Origin: Pseudomonadales bacterium
GTDB taxonomy: Bacteria; Pseudomonadota; Gammaproteobacteria; Pseudomonadales; Azotimanducaceae
NCBI GenBank assembly: GCA_012103505.1
Contig: WLWP01000001.1
Span: forward strand, 62,001-126,000
Direction of reading: 5' to 3'
DNA length: 64,000 bases
Shown in pieces: positions 9,133 to 17,627 of this stretch (its first letter is position 1; each line of letters opens with the position of its first letter). Made by a program: the position numbers and the translations under genes. A model generated the notes under the pieces. It saw only the letters and a list, made by a program, of their open reading frames with translations, did no database searches and had not been told where the DNA came from.

Positions 9133-10157
9133 CGCTTTAATTTGAGCGCGCGGCGAACGCCAGGCCACTCCAACCAGTTGTCCAACAGAGCGTCTGGATG
9201 GTTGTAGACATTCTCTTCTGCTCGCGCGCTCGATGTACAACGGAAATACACCATGAATCTCGGATCGCTTGTGGTGACTGACGTGCCACCATGTGGGGTT
9301 GAAAAGTGGGCGATGACCGCATCACCCATGTTCAGACGCATCAGTGTGGGCTTTGGCCAAATTTTACCGTCAGGTGTACGAACACTTTTGTTTGCATAGA
9401 GTTCACGTAGCTTGTCTGGATAGTGTCGTAGACCATGTCGGTTCGGCGCACCGCGATCTTCTCGAGGCCAATCGGGTCCGTCTGGACCCAGCGGACCCCC
9501 AAGTGCGTCTTGCGATTGAAAAAACGTCTCCATGTGTTTGTGACCGCCTTTGAGCAAACCCAGATTGCCACAGCCGAGGGCACGTTGATCCGAAAGGGCG
9601 ACGCCAACAAGCGCGGTAAAATTCGCAATGTTGGCATTGAATTCTGGAAATGTGAGACGTCCTCCGTTTGTACTCCGTTCAACCTGCCAGGCCGCTAGAT
9701 GACGTCCCCTAATGTTGGTCCCAGCCCTTGGCGGTGGCGTTCCACCATTCCAAAGTCCATCGAGATGGCCAGCCCATTGGTTGTGGGGTGTGTCCCGATT
9801 TTGGTAGCCAGTTTCGTTAGTAACTTTGTCACGATCGTCGGGATAGAGCGTTGCTAACTGCGCGCCCCGTACTTCTCGGACGGCGTCTCCGAGCGCTTTC
9901 TCGAGGCAGCGCTTGATGTTGGTCTGATTAAATAGGTCCATAAACCTGGGATCGCCGCCCGAGCGAAATGCGGCTTGCGCGGCTTCTGCGAGATCGGAAC
10001 TTGCCTTGTTAGTAGCGCCGTACCGAATAGCGTTTCTCAGGCTCCCCACCTGCTCGAACAAGAGACGTCTAGCCGCAATTGCCATATTTGCGGGAACGGC
10101 TTTGGGTAGAACCAGAAAACCGTCTCGATGAAAACGTTTAGCCTGTTCTGGTGTCAT
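9129..10157 (-). CDS. phytanoyl-CoA dioxygenase (PhyH) family protein
   Basis: 342 residues. The N-terminus FHRDGFLVLPKAVP is the PhyH signature. The iron ligands are H131 and D133 (HLDG) and H289 (STPHGG), with R300 suited to the 2-oxoglutarate carboxylate. Members hydroxylate acyl-CoAs or diverse secondary metabolites. The ATG overlaps the stop of the upstream CoA-transferase gene (ATGA type), so the SDR, CoA-transferase and PhyH genes form one operon. A CoA-linked substrate is suggested by that context but is not shown by the protein itself. Confidence 0.85.
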   Translation of the reverse strand: MTPEQAKRFHRDGFLVLPKAVPANMAIAARRLLFEQVGSLRNAIRYGATNKASSDLAEAAQAAFRSGGDPRFMDLFNQTNIKRCLEKALGDAVREVRGAQLATLYPDDRDKVTNETGYQNRDTPHNQWAGHLDGLWNGGTPPPRAGTNIRGRHLAAWQVERSTNGGRLTFPEFNANIANFTALVGVALSDQRALGCGNLGLLKGGHKHMETFFQSQDALGGPLGPDGPDWPREDRGAPNRHGLRHYPDKLRELYANKSVRTPDGKIWPKPTLMRLNMGDAVIAHFSTPHGGTSVTTSDPRFMVYFRCTSSARAEENVYNHPDALLDNWLEWPGVRRALKLKR

Positions 10158-11398
10158 TGCTTAACTCTAGTGATACCCGCGTCGTCCTGGCTTAGTCCCA
10201 GTTCCGACAACAAAGTCGACGCTTCACTGGTAAAAGGTTTAGCCGGAGGCTGGGTCGAGAAACCGCCACCGTCCATATGCACGGGTGGTGCCAGGACTCT
10301 TATCTGGCCGCTCTCGTGCTCAACCAAACTAAACATGCTGTTAGCGTTGGCTTGTTCATCCTCAAACATTTCGACTGGCAATTTCACGGTGGATATAGGC
10401 ACCCCCGCTTGATTGAGAAGTTCCGTCCAATGTCTCGAAGGTTGTGTTCTGATGAGCGCCTCGACTTCTTTCTGTAGCGAATCGATGATCTCTGCCGATG
10501 CAGTTAGAATTGAACCTGATGGAGGCGTAATACCAAGCGCTGAGTTAAATCGATCTTGCAGCCCTTTGCTTGCACAAGCTAACGCAATCGTACCGTCGGC
10601 TGTCTCGTAGGTGCGGAAGTAGATGTTCCTAATGGCATAAGCCCGGATACCTGGGACGGAAGCGAGCTGTTCTTCGTACGGTGCCCCGTCAACGCGCAGT
10701 TGTTTGATCCGTAGCAAAGCCTTGTCGTGTGCTGGCTTGTCTAGATCCTCGTGACGCGTAAGTTGATTGTTAGCTAGTGTCATCGCTGCCTGCATTAGAC
10801 TGACGTCAACAATGCCGCCCCGTCCAGTTCGCTCTCGGCGTAGCAGCGCTGAGCTGACACCGAATGCCAGTGACGTTGCGGCCATGTAGTCAGATATGAC
10901 AGGTTCCCCGGGTGCAGGTCGATCGTCGACGATGCGGCCCATGGCAGCCATTAGACCACTACGCGCTTGCACGACGATGTCCATGCCAGCAAGCATTGCA
11001 TCGGGACCCTTTTTGCCGAAAGGGGTTATTTCGCCAACAATTAATCTGGGGTGTTTCGCAAGCAAATCCGCTGAACCGAGACCGATTTCCTCAGCGAGCC
11101 CTGGACGGAAATTCATTAGGACTACATCCGCAGAGGTGACCAGAGCGTCGATAACAGGTTTAGCTGTGGGGTCGCTAACATTCAGTGGGAGTGAGTGTTT
11201 GCCGCGGTTGCGTGATACAAAGATGCGAGAATCCTTCGGCGATATCTCGCCCATGTGCCGGTTCGGGTCACCAGCCATGCTCTCCACCTTAACGACATAC
11301 GCACCGCCTTCGGCGAGAAGCTGGCCGCAGAACGGCACAGCAACGAACTGGCCAAATTCGATGACTCTAATCCCGGCAAACGGTTGAGTATCCGACAT
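10154..11398 (-). CDS. class III CoA-transferase (CaiB/BaiF family)
   Basis: 414 residues with the CaiB N-terminus (IRVIEFGQFVAVPFCGQLLAE) and the GKHSLPLNVSDP segment. Around residue 205, after IVDVSL, the position that holds the aspartate nucleophile in formyl-CoA transferase reads Q (LMQAA) by my eye alignment, so classical transferase chemistry is uncertain. The gene starts two bases after the SDR stop and overlaps the PhyH start. Likely role: CoA transfer to or from a carboxylic acid, or acyl-CoA epimerisation, in the pathway served by its operon. Confidence 0.87.
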   Translation of the reverse strand: MSDTQPFAGIRVIEFGQFVAVPFCGQLLAEGGAYVVKVESMAGDPNRHMGEISPKDSRIFVSRNRGKHSLPLNVSDPTAKPVIDALVTSADVVLMNFRPGLAEEIGLGSADLLAKHPRLIVGEITPFGKKGPDAMLAGMDIVVQARSGLMAAMGRIVDDRPAPGEPVISDYMAATSLAFGVSSALLRRERTGRGGIVDVSLMQAAMTLANNQLTRHEDLDKPAHDKALLRIKQLRVDGAPYEEQLASVPGIRAYAIRNIYFRTYETADGTIALACASKGLQDRFNSALGITPPSGSILTASAEIIDSLQKEVEALIRTQPSRHWTELLNQAGVPISTVKLPVEMFEDEQANANSMFSLVEHESGQIRVLAPPVHMDGGGFSTQPPAKPFTSEASTLLSELGLSQDDAGITRVKQ

Positions 11399-11400
11399 GC

Positions 11401-12145
11401 TTAACCCCGACCAATGAATGGCATTTGGGTTGCCATGACAGTCATGAATTGGACGTTAGCAGCTAGATCCATATTGGCCATATACACCACCGCTTTGGCG
11501 ACGTTGTCTACGTCCATGGTGGGCTCTGGCTGCATTCGTCCATCGGCCTGTGGAACCCCGTCAGCCATCCTTGCAGTCATTGGCGTTGCTGCGTTGCCAA
11601 TGTCGATCTGGCCACACGCGATGTTGTATTTGCGGCCATCGAGCGAAGTAGATTTGGTCAATCCTGTGATTGCGTGTTTGGTTGCAGTATAGGGCGCTGA
11701 GTTAGGTCGCGGCACATGCGCGGAAATGGAGCCGTTGTTTATAATTCGCCCCCCCCATAGGCTCTTGGTCTTTCATAATTCTGAAAGCGTGCTGGGTACA
11801 TAGAAATGAGCCAGTCAGATTTGTGTCGACGACGGCTTGCCAATCATCAAACGAAAGGTCTTCTAAGAGCCCAAGCGCACCGCGACCGGCGTTGTTAAAT
11901 AGCAGGTCAAGGCGGCCAAAGGTTGCGACTGACTTTTGAAAGAGCGCCTCTAAGCTGTCTGGGTTGCAAACATCTGTGGGGACAACAAGTGACTTAGCGC
12001 CGTTCATCATACTGACCGTTTCTTCGAGGGGTGCTGTTCTGCGTCCTGCGAGAGTTACGGTCCATCCTGAATTCGCCAATTCGATTGCTGCGGCTCTGCC
12101 CACACCCGAACCTGCCCCGGTAATTAGTGCTACTCGATCTGTCAT
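11401..12145 (-). pseudogene. short-chain dehydrogenase/reductase interrupted by a frameshift in a G8 run
   Basis: The first frame (12145 down to about 11749) gives a normal SDR N-terminus: [16 protein letters not shown] cofactor loop, NNAG near residue 90. The frame is lost in a run of eight G on the minus strand (C at 11749-11756). Removing one G restores [29 protein letters not shown], with the catalytic serine and YTATK, and the frame then runs to 11401 for a total near 247 residues. Either this is a real inactivating or slippage-prone tract, or a sequencing or assembly error. It heads the SDR/CoA-transferase/PhyH operon. Confidence 0.85.
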
Positions 12146-12241
12146 TTAGCTCCCCTGTTAGTGTTGGAATTATCGTTGCATTGACGACGACAAGCAAAAC
12201 TAGCTCAGAAACGATTTGGTTTAATTTGCAGTTGTCGGGTC

Positions 12242-12273
12242 TTGCCGAATTTTTTTCGAAGCTCTGTTAAAAT
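12242..12273 (+). promoter_or_regulatory. possible promoter of the monooxygenase gene
   Basis: TGTTAAAAT at 12265-12273 resembles an extended -10 element (TGN then TAAAAT). A TTGCCG at 12242-12247 is too far (20 bases) for a standard -35. It lies 34 bases before the ATG in the divergent region with the SDR gene. Confidence 0.3.
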
Positions 12274-12307
12274 GGGCGGTTGGAAGCGAATTTGATTGGG
12301 GAAGACG

Positions 12308-14116
12308 ATGAGCGAAGGGATGCAAGTAGTTGATGAGAAGTTGGATTTTGATCCGGATGCGCTTCGAGAGAAGTATCGTGCTGAGCGAGACAAGCGCTTG
12401 CGGGCTGAGGGCAATGAGCAGTATCAAGAAGTCGTCGGCGACTTCAGTAACTATATAGATGATCCCTATATCGATGAGGTGATTGAGCGTGAGCCAATTG
12501 TCGATGAAATGGACATCATCGTTGTTGGTGGTGGCTTTGGCGGCCTTATAACTGGCGCGCGCTTCCGCGAACTTGGTTTTGATCGCGTGCGGATTATCGA
12601 GAAGGGTAGCAACTTCGGTGGCACTTGGTACTGGAATCGCTATCCGGGGGCGGCTTGCGATACCGAGTCCTATATCTATCTGCCGCTCTGCGAAGAACTG
12701 AACTTCGTTCCTAAAGAAAAGTACACCCACGCACCTGAAATATTGCAACACAGTCAAAATATAGGTGAACACTACGATCTCTATCGCGATGCCTGCTTTC
12801 AGACAGAAGTTACCGGTATGGAATGGGATAGTGGCGACAATCGCTGGACTGTCAGGACCAATCGTGATGATGAGGTGCGTGCAAAGTTCGTCATCATGTC
12901 GAATGGTCCATTGAACAGACCCAAATTGCCTGGCTTGCCGGGGATCAATGATTATCAAGGGCACACGTTTCATACCAGCCGGTGGGATTATGAATACACC
13001 GGAGGTGGACCAGAAGGTGGCCTCGAAAACTTAGCGGACAAACGGGTGGGCATCATCGGGACAGGGGCAACCGCTGTCCAATGCATCCCTCATCTCGGCC
13101 GTGCCGCGAAGGAACTATTTGTTTTCCAGCGGACACCATCGTCGGTCGACGTGCGTGCGAACCGTCCAACAGACCCAAATTGGGCTCAAGGATTGGAAGA
13201 AGGTTGGCAACGCAATCGCATGGAGAACTTCAATACGCTCACTTCTGGTGGCATCGTAGAGGAAGATCTCGTCCAGGATGGTTGGACTGAGATCATTCGA
13301 AATCTCATTTCCATGGCGAATTTTCGCGGTAAGGATACTGATTGGTCGAAAGTCCCATATCTCATGGAAATCGCTGACTTCAAAAAAATGAACCAAATTC
13401 GTACTCGTGTGGATTCGATTGTTAAAGATCCGAAAACTGCTGAGGCGTTAAAGCCTTGGTATCGACAGTTCTGTAAGCGGCCTTGTTTTCATGATGAGTA
13501 TCTGCCGACTTTCAATCGAGAGAATGTTCACTTAGTCGATACAGAAGGGAAAGGTGTAGAAGCGATCACTGAAAAGGGCATCGTGGCGAATGGTAAAGAA
13601 TTTGCAGTGGACTGCATCATTTTCGCAACGGGTTTTGAAGTGGGCACCGAGTACACGAGAAGGGCTGGTTACGATGTAACTGGCAAAGACGGAATCAAGC
13701 TCTCCGAAAAGTGGGCGGATGGAATTCGCACGTTGCATGGGTTTCATACACGTGGATTTCCTAACCTTTTCGTCATGAGTAACTCTCAGGCAGGGTTTAC
13801 CACAAACTTTCCGCATGCGATGGATGAGGCAGCGCGACATATGGGCTACATCATCAAAAAGTGTGCCGATGAAAACATCACCACGATCGAGCCGACTCAA
13901 GAAGCAGAAGACGATTGGGTGGATGAGATTGTTTCTCTATCCCGACTCAATGAGAACTTCCAGGCGGAGTGTACGCCTGGGTATTACAACAATGAGGGAC
14001 AGCCAAATCCGAAGAGCGTCCAGAACGGCGCATACGGTAAAGGCTCGAATCCCTACTTCAAGAAAATGAAAGAATGGCGAGATGAAGGCAACCTGCCTGG
14101 GTTGGAGATTAGTTAG
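12308..14116 (+). CDS. flavin-containing monooxygenase, Baeyer-Villiger type
   Basis: 602 residues from the ATG that follows GGGGAAG; a TTG four codons upstream is less likely. FAD-binding GGGFGG (74-79), the GGTWYWNRYPGAACD segment typical of Baeyer-Villiger monooxygenases (104-118), a fingerprint-like GHTFHTSRWDY (218-228) and a second Rossmann GTGATA (251-256) for NADPH are all present. About 70 extra N-terminal residues, as in cyclic-ketone or steroid monooxygenases, precede the FAD motif. It would convert a ketone to an ester or lactone. The stop lies inside the first unit of an 18-bp tandem repeat. Confidence 0.93.
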   Translation: MSEGMQVVDEKLDFDPDALREKYRAERDKRLRAEGNEQYQEVVGDFSNYIDDPYIDEVIEREPIVDEMDIIVVGGGFGGLITGARFRELGFDRVRIIEKGSNFGGTWYWNRYPGAACDTESYIYLPLCEELNFVPKEKYTHAPEILQHSQNIGEHYDLYRDACFQTEVTGMEWDSGDNRWTVRTNRDDEVRAKFVIMSNGPLNRPKLPGLPGINDYQGHTFHTSRWDYEYTGGGPEGGLENLADKRVGIIGTGATAVQCIPHLGRAAKELFVFQRTPSSVDVRANRPTDPNWAQGLEEGWQRNRMENFNTLTSGGIVEEDLVQDGWTEIIRNLISMANFRGKDTDWSKVPYLMEIADFKKMNQIRTRVDSIVKDPKTAEALKPWYRQFCKRPCFHDEYLPTFNRENVHLVDTEGKGVEAITEKGIVANGKEFAVDCIIFATGFEVGTEYTRRAGYDVTGKDGIKLSEKWADGIRTLHGFHTRGFPNLFVMSNSQAGFTTNFPHAMDEAARHMGYIIKKCADENITTIEPTQEAEDDWVDEIVSLSRLNENFQAECTPGYYNNEGQPNPKSVQNGAYGKGSNPYFKKMKEWRDEGNLPGLEIS

Positions 14117-14180
14117 AGCCCTCAGCGAGTAGAGAGCCCTCAGCGGGTAAAGAGCCCTCAGCTAAAAAGCTAGGGGCTCT
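14115..14180 (+). terminator. terminator hairpin preceded by tandem copies of its 5' arm
   Basis: Two 18-bp units (AGAGCCCTCAGCG(A/G)GTA(G/A)) at 14115-14132 and 14133-14150 are followed by a third partial unit whose AGAGCCCTCAGCT pairs with AGCTAGGGGCTCT (14168-14180) around an AAAA loop, with two mismatches. The first unit includes the stop codon of the monooxygenase gene. The hairpin lies between convergent genes and may act on both strands; the T tract is weak. Confidence 0.6.
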
Positions 14181-14195
14181 TACACTTTAGTTCCG

Positions 14196-14828
14196 TTACG
14201 ACCAAGCGTCCCAACGCATCACTTCTTCGACAGGCATGCGGGTGACTGGACCAAAGTTACCGCTTGGATAGCCCACTGGTATCAAGCAGATGGCTTCCAT
14301 ATCCGCCGGTAGATTAAGAGCCGTTTTGACGGCGTCACGATCCATCAGACCAAGCGTGGTGGGTGCCGCACCGAGCCCAAGTGCGCGTGCTGCGAGAAGT
14401 ACGTTCTGCACGCCAGGCCAAATAGAACCACCTGCCCGAGCTGCTTCACCCGGACCGACTGGTTCATCAAACTGGTAACACGCAATCACTAGAGCAGGAA
14501 TGTCTTGCATGTTGTCTGCCTGCCACATCACTGACTGCAACATGCGTTGGCGTTTTTCAGAAGAGTGGTGGGGCAGTTCAGAAGGGCGACCGGATTGTGG
14601 TCCGATGTAGGCCTCAACAGATACTTTGTTCAATCTGGCTAGTTCCGCGCGCGTGTCTGGATCACGTACGACGATCCACCGAGCAGCTTGGCGGTTGGAG
14701 CCGCTTGGCGCCTGGTTGCCCGCATCGATTAATTTTACTAACAGATCTTCCGGCACAGGATCTGTCTTTAAACGCCGCATAGCTCGGCAGTTGTACATCG
14801 CATCGAACAGGCTCATATCTTCAGACAT
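14196..14828 (-). CDS. nitroreductase family protein
   Basis: 210 residues. FMN-binding signature CRAMRRLKTDPVPEDLL near 13-29 and APSGSNRQAARW near 36-47, with the late GAAPTTLGLMD and LIPVGYPSG segments typical of the family. It would be a FMN-dependent NAD(P)H oxidoreductase acting on nitro compounds, quinones or enals. ATG follows AAAGGAGTCC. It is convergent with the monooxygenase gene. A long tandem repeat lies between it and the MBL-fold gene upstream. Confidence 0.88.
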   Translation of the reverse strand: MSEDMSLFDAMYNCRAMRRLKTDPVPEDLLVKLIDAGNQAPSGSNRQAARWIVVRDPDTRAELARLNKVSVEAYIGPQSGRPSELPHHSSEKRQRMLQSVMWQADNMQDIPALVIACYQFDEPVGPGEAARAGGSIWPGVQNVLLAARALGLGAAPTTLGLMDRDAVKTALNLPADMEAICLIPVGYPSGNFGPVTRMPVEEVMRWDAWS

Positions 14829-14877
14829 TCGGGACTCCTTTTTCTTGTTTCATCTGGGTTCGTGCTCTTTTTCTAGG

Positions 14878-14970
14878 CTCGGCGTCACTCTTTTAAGCTT
14901 GGCGCCACTCTCTTTAGGCTTGGCGCCTCTCTTTTAAGCTTGGCGCCACTCTCTTTAGGCTTGGCGCCAC
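14878..14970. repeat. alternating 20/21-bp tandem repeat overlapping the end of the MBL-fold gene
   Basis: Four units plus a partial: 14878-14897 (20), 14898-14918 (21), 14919-14938 (20), 14939-14959 (21) and 14960-14970. Each begins CTTGGCGCC or CTCGGCGTC and ends in a T-rich stretch, TTTAGG or TTTTAAG, giving a 41-bp higher-order period. The MBL gene's stop codon (14955-14957, minus strand) falls within the repeat. GGCGCC in the units is itself palindromic. Confidence 0.85.
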
Positions 14971-16037
14971 CAGGCAACACCATTTTCATCTTCTTCAACA
15001 CTGAGCATACGGCGCTCTAGGGCGCAGTGTAGGTGCGCGATGGACTCACCCGTGGCTGGGAAAAAGCTATTGTCTGTCACTTTGCTCTTGAACAGCGCAG
15101 GAAAGACGTCAACCGCGCGTTTAGGTGTGTCACACATCTCATAGAGTTTTTCCAGCGCGACTTCGTGCCAATCGATTAAGGCAGTTAGCCGCTCATGGAC
15201 GCCTTCGTAGAGACTCTCGTGTGCAGGCAATACCAAAAGGTTAGGTGGTAACAGTTCTCGAAATCTTGCACAGGAAGACAACCAATCTCTGAGCGGATTG
15301 GCTAGTGGTTCAGAAGGTTGGACGCTCACGTTGGGAGTAATCTTAGGTAAAAGTTGATCGCCGCCGATGATGAGCTTGAGTTCAGGGCAATAGAGGCAGA
15401 CGTGCTCTGGGGCATGGCCGTGGCCAATCACTGCACGCCATTCCCGGCCACCTATATCGATGTATTGTCCCTCGCTGATGCGATGATAACCGGCAGGAAG
15501 TTGGGCGAGGTTAGCACCAAACATCCCAAACCTTTGACGGTAGCGATCAAGGCGCGCTTCGTCGAAGCCTGCGCGACGATAGAAGCGAATTGCGTCTTCC
15601 GGAACGTCCGATCGTTTGTCAGCGCCCATCACTTTACACATGTAGAAGTCAGCGCGACTCATCCAAAGTTCACAGTCCCACTCAGAACAGATCCAACCCG
15701 CATTTCCTGTGTGATCTGTGTGCAGATGTGTTGCGATCACCCGGGTGATGGGTTTGCCGTCTAAATAATTCGCGAATATATTCTGCCAATGACCCTTAAC
15801 AGTGTCGTTGCAAACTCCAGTATCAACGACAGTCCAGCCGTCACCGTCTCGCAGCAGCCAGACGTTGATGTGGTTGAGTTTTCCGGACATCGGCATCCGA
15901 ATCCAAAAAACATCCGTTGCGACTTCGAAGGCTTCCCCTGGTGCTGGTGTCTCGTCTTCGAATTTGTAGGTGAGTGGGTCAAAACCTCGCCGTGAAAGTA
16001 TGTGGTCCAAATCAGTCCGCCGTTGTGAAAGGGACAT
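14955..16037 (-). CDS. MBL-fold metallo-hydrolase
   Basis: 360 residues. The metallo-beta-lactamase core motif HLHTDHTGN gives H104, H106, D108 and H109; further metal ligands are likely in VIGHGHAPEH and the GGDQLL segment. A VVDTG strand precedes the motif, as in glyoxalase-II and lactonase relatives, and a C-terminal helical domain of roughly 100 residues resembles that of LACTB2-type hydrolases. The substrate, a thioester or lactone, is unknown. The last codons and the stop lie in a 20/21-bp tandem repeat. The ribosome-binding site is poor. Confidence 0.87.
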   Translation of the reverse strand: MSLSQRRTDLDHILSRRGFDPLTYKFEDETPAPGEAFEVATDVFWIRMPMSGKLNHINVWLLRDGDGWTVVDTGVCNDTVKGHWQNIFANYLDGKPITRVIATHLHTDHTGNAGWICSEWDCELWMSRADFYMCKVMGADKRSDVPEDAIRFYRRAGFDEARLDRYRQRFGMFGANLAQLPAGYHRISEGQYIDIGGREWRAVIGHGHAPEHVCLYCPELKLIIGGDQLLPKITPNVSVQPSEPLANPLRDWLSSCARFRELLPPNLLVLPAHESLYEGVHERLTALIDWHEVALEKLYEMCDTPKRAVDVFPALFKSKVTDNSFFPATGESIAHLHCALERRMLSVEEDENGVAWWRQA

Positions 16038-16169
16038 GATAACACCGGGGTGGGAACCAGACGATGCGGGTAAACGGTGCGACTTGGTGCGGAAAAAGGG
16101 GCTAGGTGTTGAGCTAACAAAGGAGTAGGGTTGTCCGTGTAGTTCGGTTATGAGAACAGGAGACTCGTT

Positions 16170-17111
16170 ATGAGATTTTTTGTACGTAGTAAGAGAACGC
16201 GCATTTGCCTTGTCCTAGGCATGTTCACTATTCCTATTCACCTTGCTCAGGCACAAGCCGAACTTTCCGAAGGGGACGTTTACGATCAGGCGGAGCTGTT
16301 GCATCAAGAAGTGGAGCGGATTCGACAGCAACTTGGCGTTCTGCCACCACGTTCTAGAACGTTTCGATTAGAAAACGCACAACCCCGGCATGTCTATTTT
16401 CAGACGCAGGTAGCTTTCAGGCGTTCGAATCTTTTAGCGCATCAACAAACCGGTGTATCGACAGTAGCGGCACCAGTCGCGCCGGAAGGAGACCCTTCGC
16501 TCGCGCAAGTGCATTCGATCATCCAAGCCACACGTGCGCAGTTGGATGTGGTTAAGGAGGTGCTTGAGATTGATCCTGCCATTTCAGAAACCAAGCGAGG
16601 ACGGGGTAAGAACGTTTCTGGGGCGCTGATGGAGGTTATTCGGTCCAACGAAATACTTGGTGAGGTCACTGAATTTAGCGCGGATTGGTCCGATATTTGG
16701 GACCGGCTGAATTTGATCATGGCGTACATCGGCGGGTTGTTACCGGAGGGAAGTAGGTATCCAGAACTAGCAGAATATGTTCCGAGGAAAATGCCTGGGG
16801 ATGTTGCTCTCCGTTTGTTTGCCACTCGCGCCGCATTTGCTCCTGTCGCTGAATCGGTGGGCGTCGCGGAGCTCAAAGTAACAGTGATTCGATCGCCGGA
16901 AGGTGGAACATCTAGTACAAGTGTTCACGATGTCAGCATGACATTGATAAACGACATTGCGGAAGTCACTTTACGTCTTGGCGCTGAGGACGTGGACCCG
17001 CCAGGCTATGTGCGGCCTTCGAGAGTACTGCCTTCCCATGTGTTTCAACTCGCGGGAGCGTTGCTCGAGCAAGCCAAAGCTGTTGGAGATGCGCACAAGG
17101 CAAACCGCTGA
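16170..17111 (+). CDS. secreted protein of unknown function
   Basis: 313 residues. The N-terminus has two or more basic residues, a hydrophobic core (ICLVLGMFTIPIHLA) and AQA, so it is a good Sec signal peptide cleaved near residue 28-30. The rest is soluble, rich in alpha-helix-forming residues, with EVERIRQQL near 50 suggesting a short coiled coil. I do not recognise a family. ATG follows ACAGGAGAC. It is divergent from the MBL-fold gene and followed after about 120 bases by the GFA-family gene. Confidence 0.7.
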   Translation: MRFFVRSKRTRICLVLGMFTIPIHLAQAQAELSEGDVYDQAELLHQEVERIRQQLGVLPPRSRTFRLENAQPRHVYFQTQVAFRRSNLLAHQQTGVSTVAAPVAPEGDPSLAQVHSIIQATRAQLDVVKEVLEIDPAISETKRGRGKNVSGALMEVIRSNEILGEVTEFSADWSDIWDRLNLIMAYIGGLLPEGSRYPELAEYVPRKMPGDVALRLFATRAAFAPVAESVGVAELKVTVIRSPEGGTSSTSVHDVSMTLINDIAEVTLRLGAEDVDPPGYVRPSRVLPSHVFQLAGALLEQAKAVGDAHKANR

Positions 17112-17230
17112 TTTAGCGATGATCGGTTAAGACGACCCCTCCTACAGGGTCACGGTAGACCACCTTAATTGCCGTAGGGAGTCTTGCTACAATCGGTGCG
17201 TTGGAGTTGGCGCAAAACGGAGGTTGCGGG

Positions 17231-17623
17231 ATGGAAGGGAGTTGTCTGTGCGGTCAAGTGCAGTTCCAAGTACAAGGCACAATCGAGCATGCACCTGAAG
17301 CCTTTCATTGCAGTCAATGCCGGAAAGTGTCGGGGCATTTTCTGGCTGCGGTGAACGTTCGAAGAATTGATCTTAACCTTGTTGGTGGTGATGAAACGGT
17401 CAGTTGGTACCAATCCTCGCCAGAGGTGCGCCGTGGATTTTGCGGGAATTGTGGTAGCTCCCTGTTTTGGCTACCAACTCAGGAAAACTATGCCTACATC
17501 GCGATTGCGATGGGTGCATTCGATAAACCAACTGGTCTCAAGCTCTCGAAGCACACCTTTGTCGTGGACAAAGGTGACTACTACGACCTAGCCGATGGTG
17601 TTGCGCAAAGCGACGGGTACTAA
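17231..17623 (+). CDS. GFA family (glutathione-dependent formaldehyde-activating-like) zinc protein
   Basis: 130 residues from the ATG after CGGAGG; a TTG ten codons earlier is less likely. The family's cysteine set is clear: GSCLCG (C5, C7), CSQC (C27, C30) and FCGNCGS (two further cysteines near 71 and 74), ligands for one or two zinc ions. Members bind glutathione or related thiols; enzymatic formaldehyde activation is disputed for most. It ends four bases from the stop of the convergent amidohydrolase gene. Confidence 0.87.
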   Translation: MEGSCLCGQVQFQVQGTIEHAPEAFHCSQCRKVSGHFLAAVNVRRIDLNLVGGDETVSWYQSSPEVRRGFCGNCGSSLFWLPTQENYAYIAIAMGAFDKPTGLKLSKHTFVVDKGDYYDLADGVAQSDGY

Positions 17624-17627
17624 CTGT

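Noticed and set aside
10896..11387. Plus-strand frame of 163 codons inside the CoA-transferase gene
   Set aside because: Composition is that of a shadow frame and the gene opposite is well supported.
12221..12973. Minus-strand frame of 250 codons opposite the monooxygenase
   Set aside because: No family-like sequence and it lies wholly antisense to a strongly supported enzyme gene.
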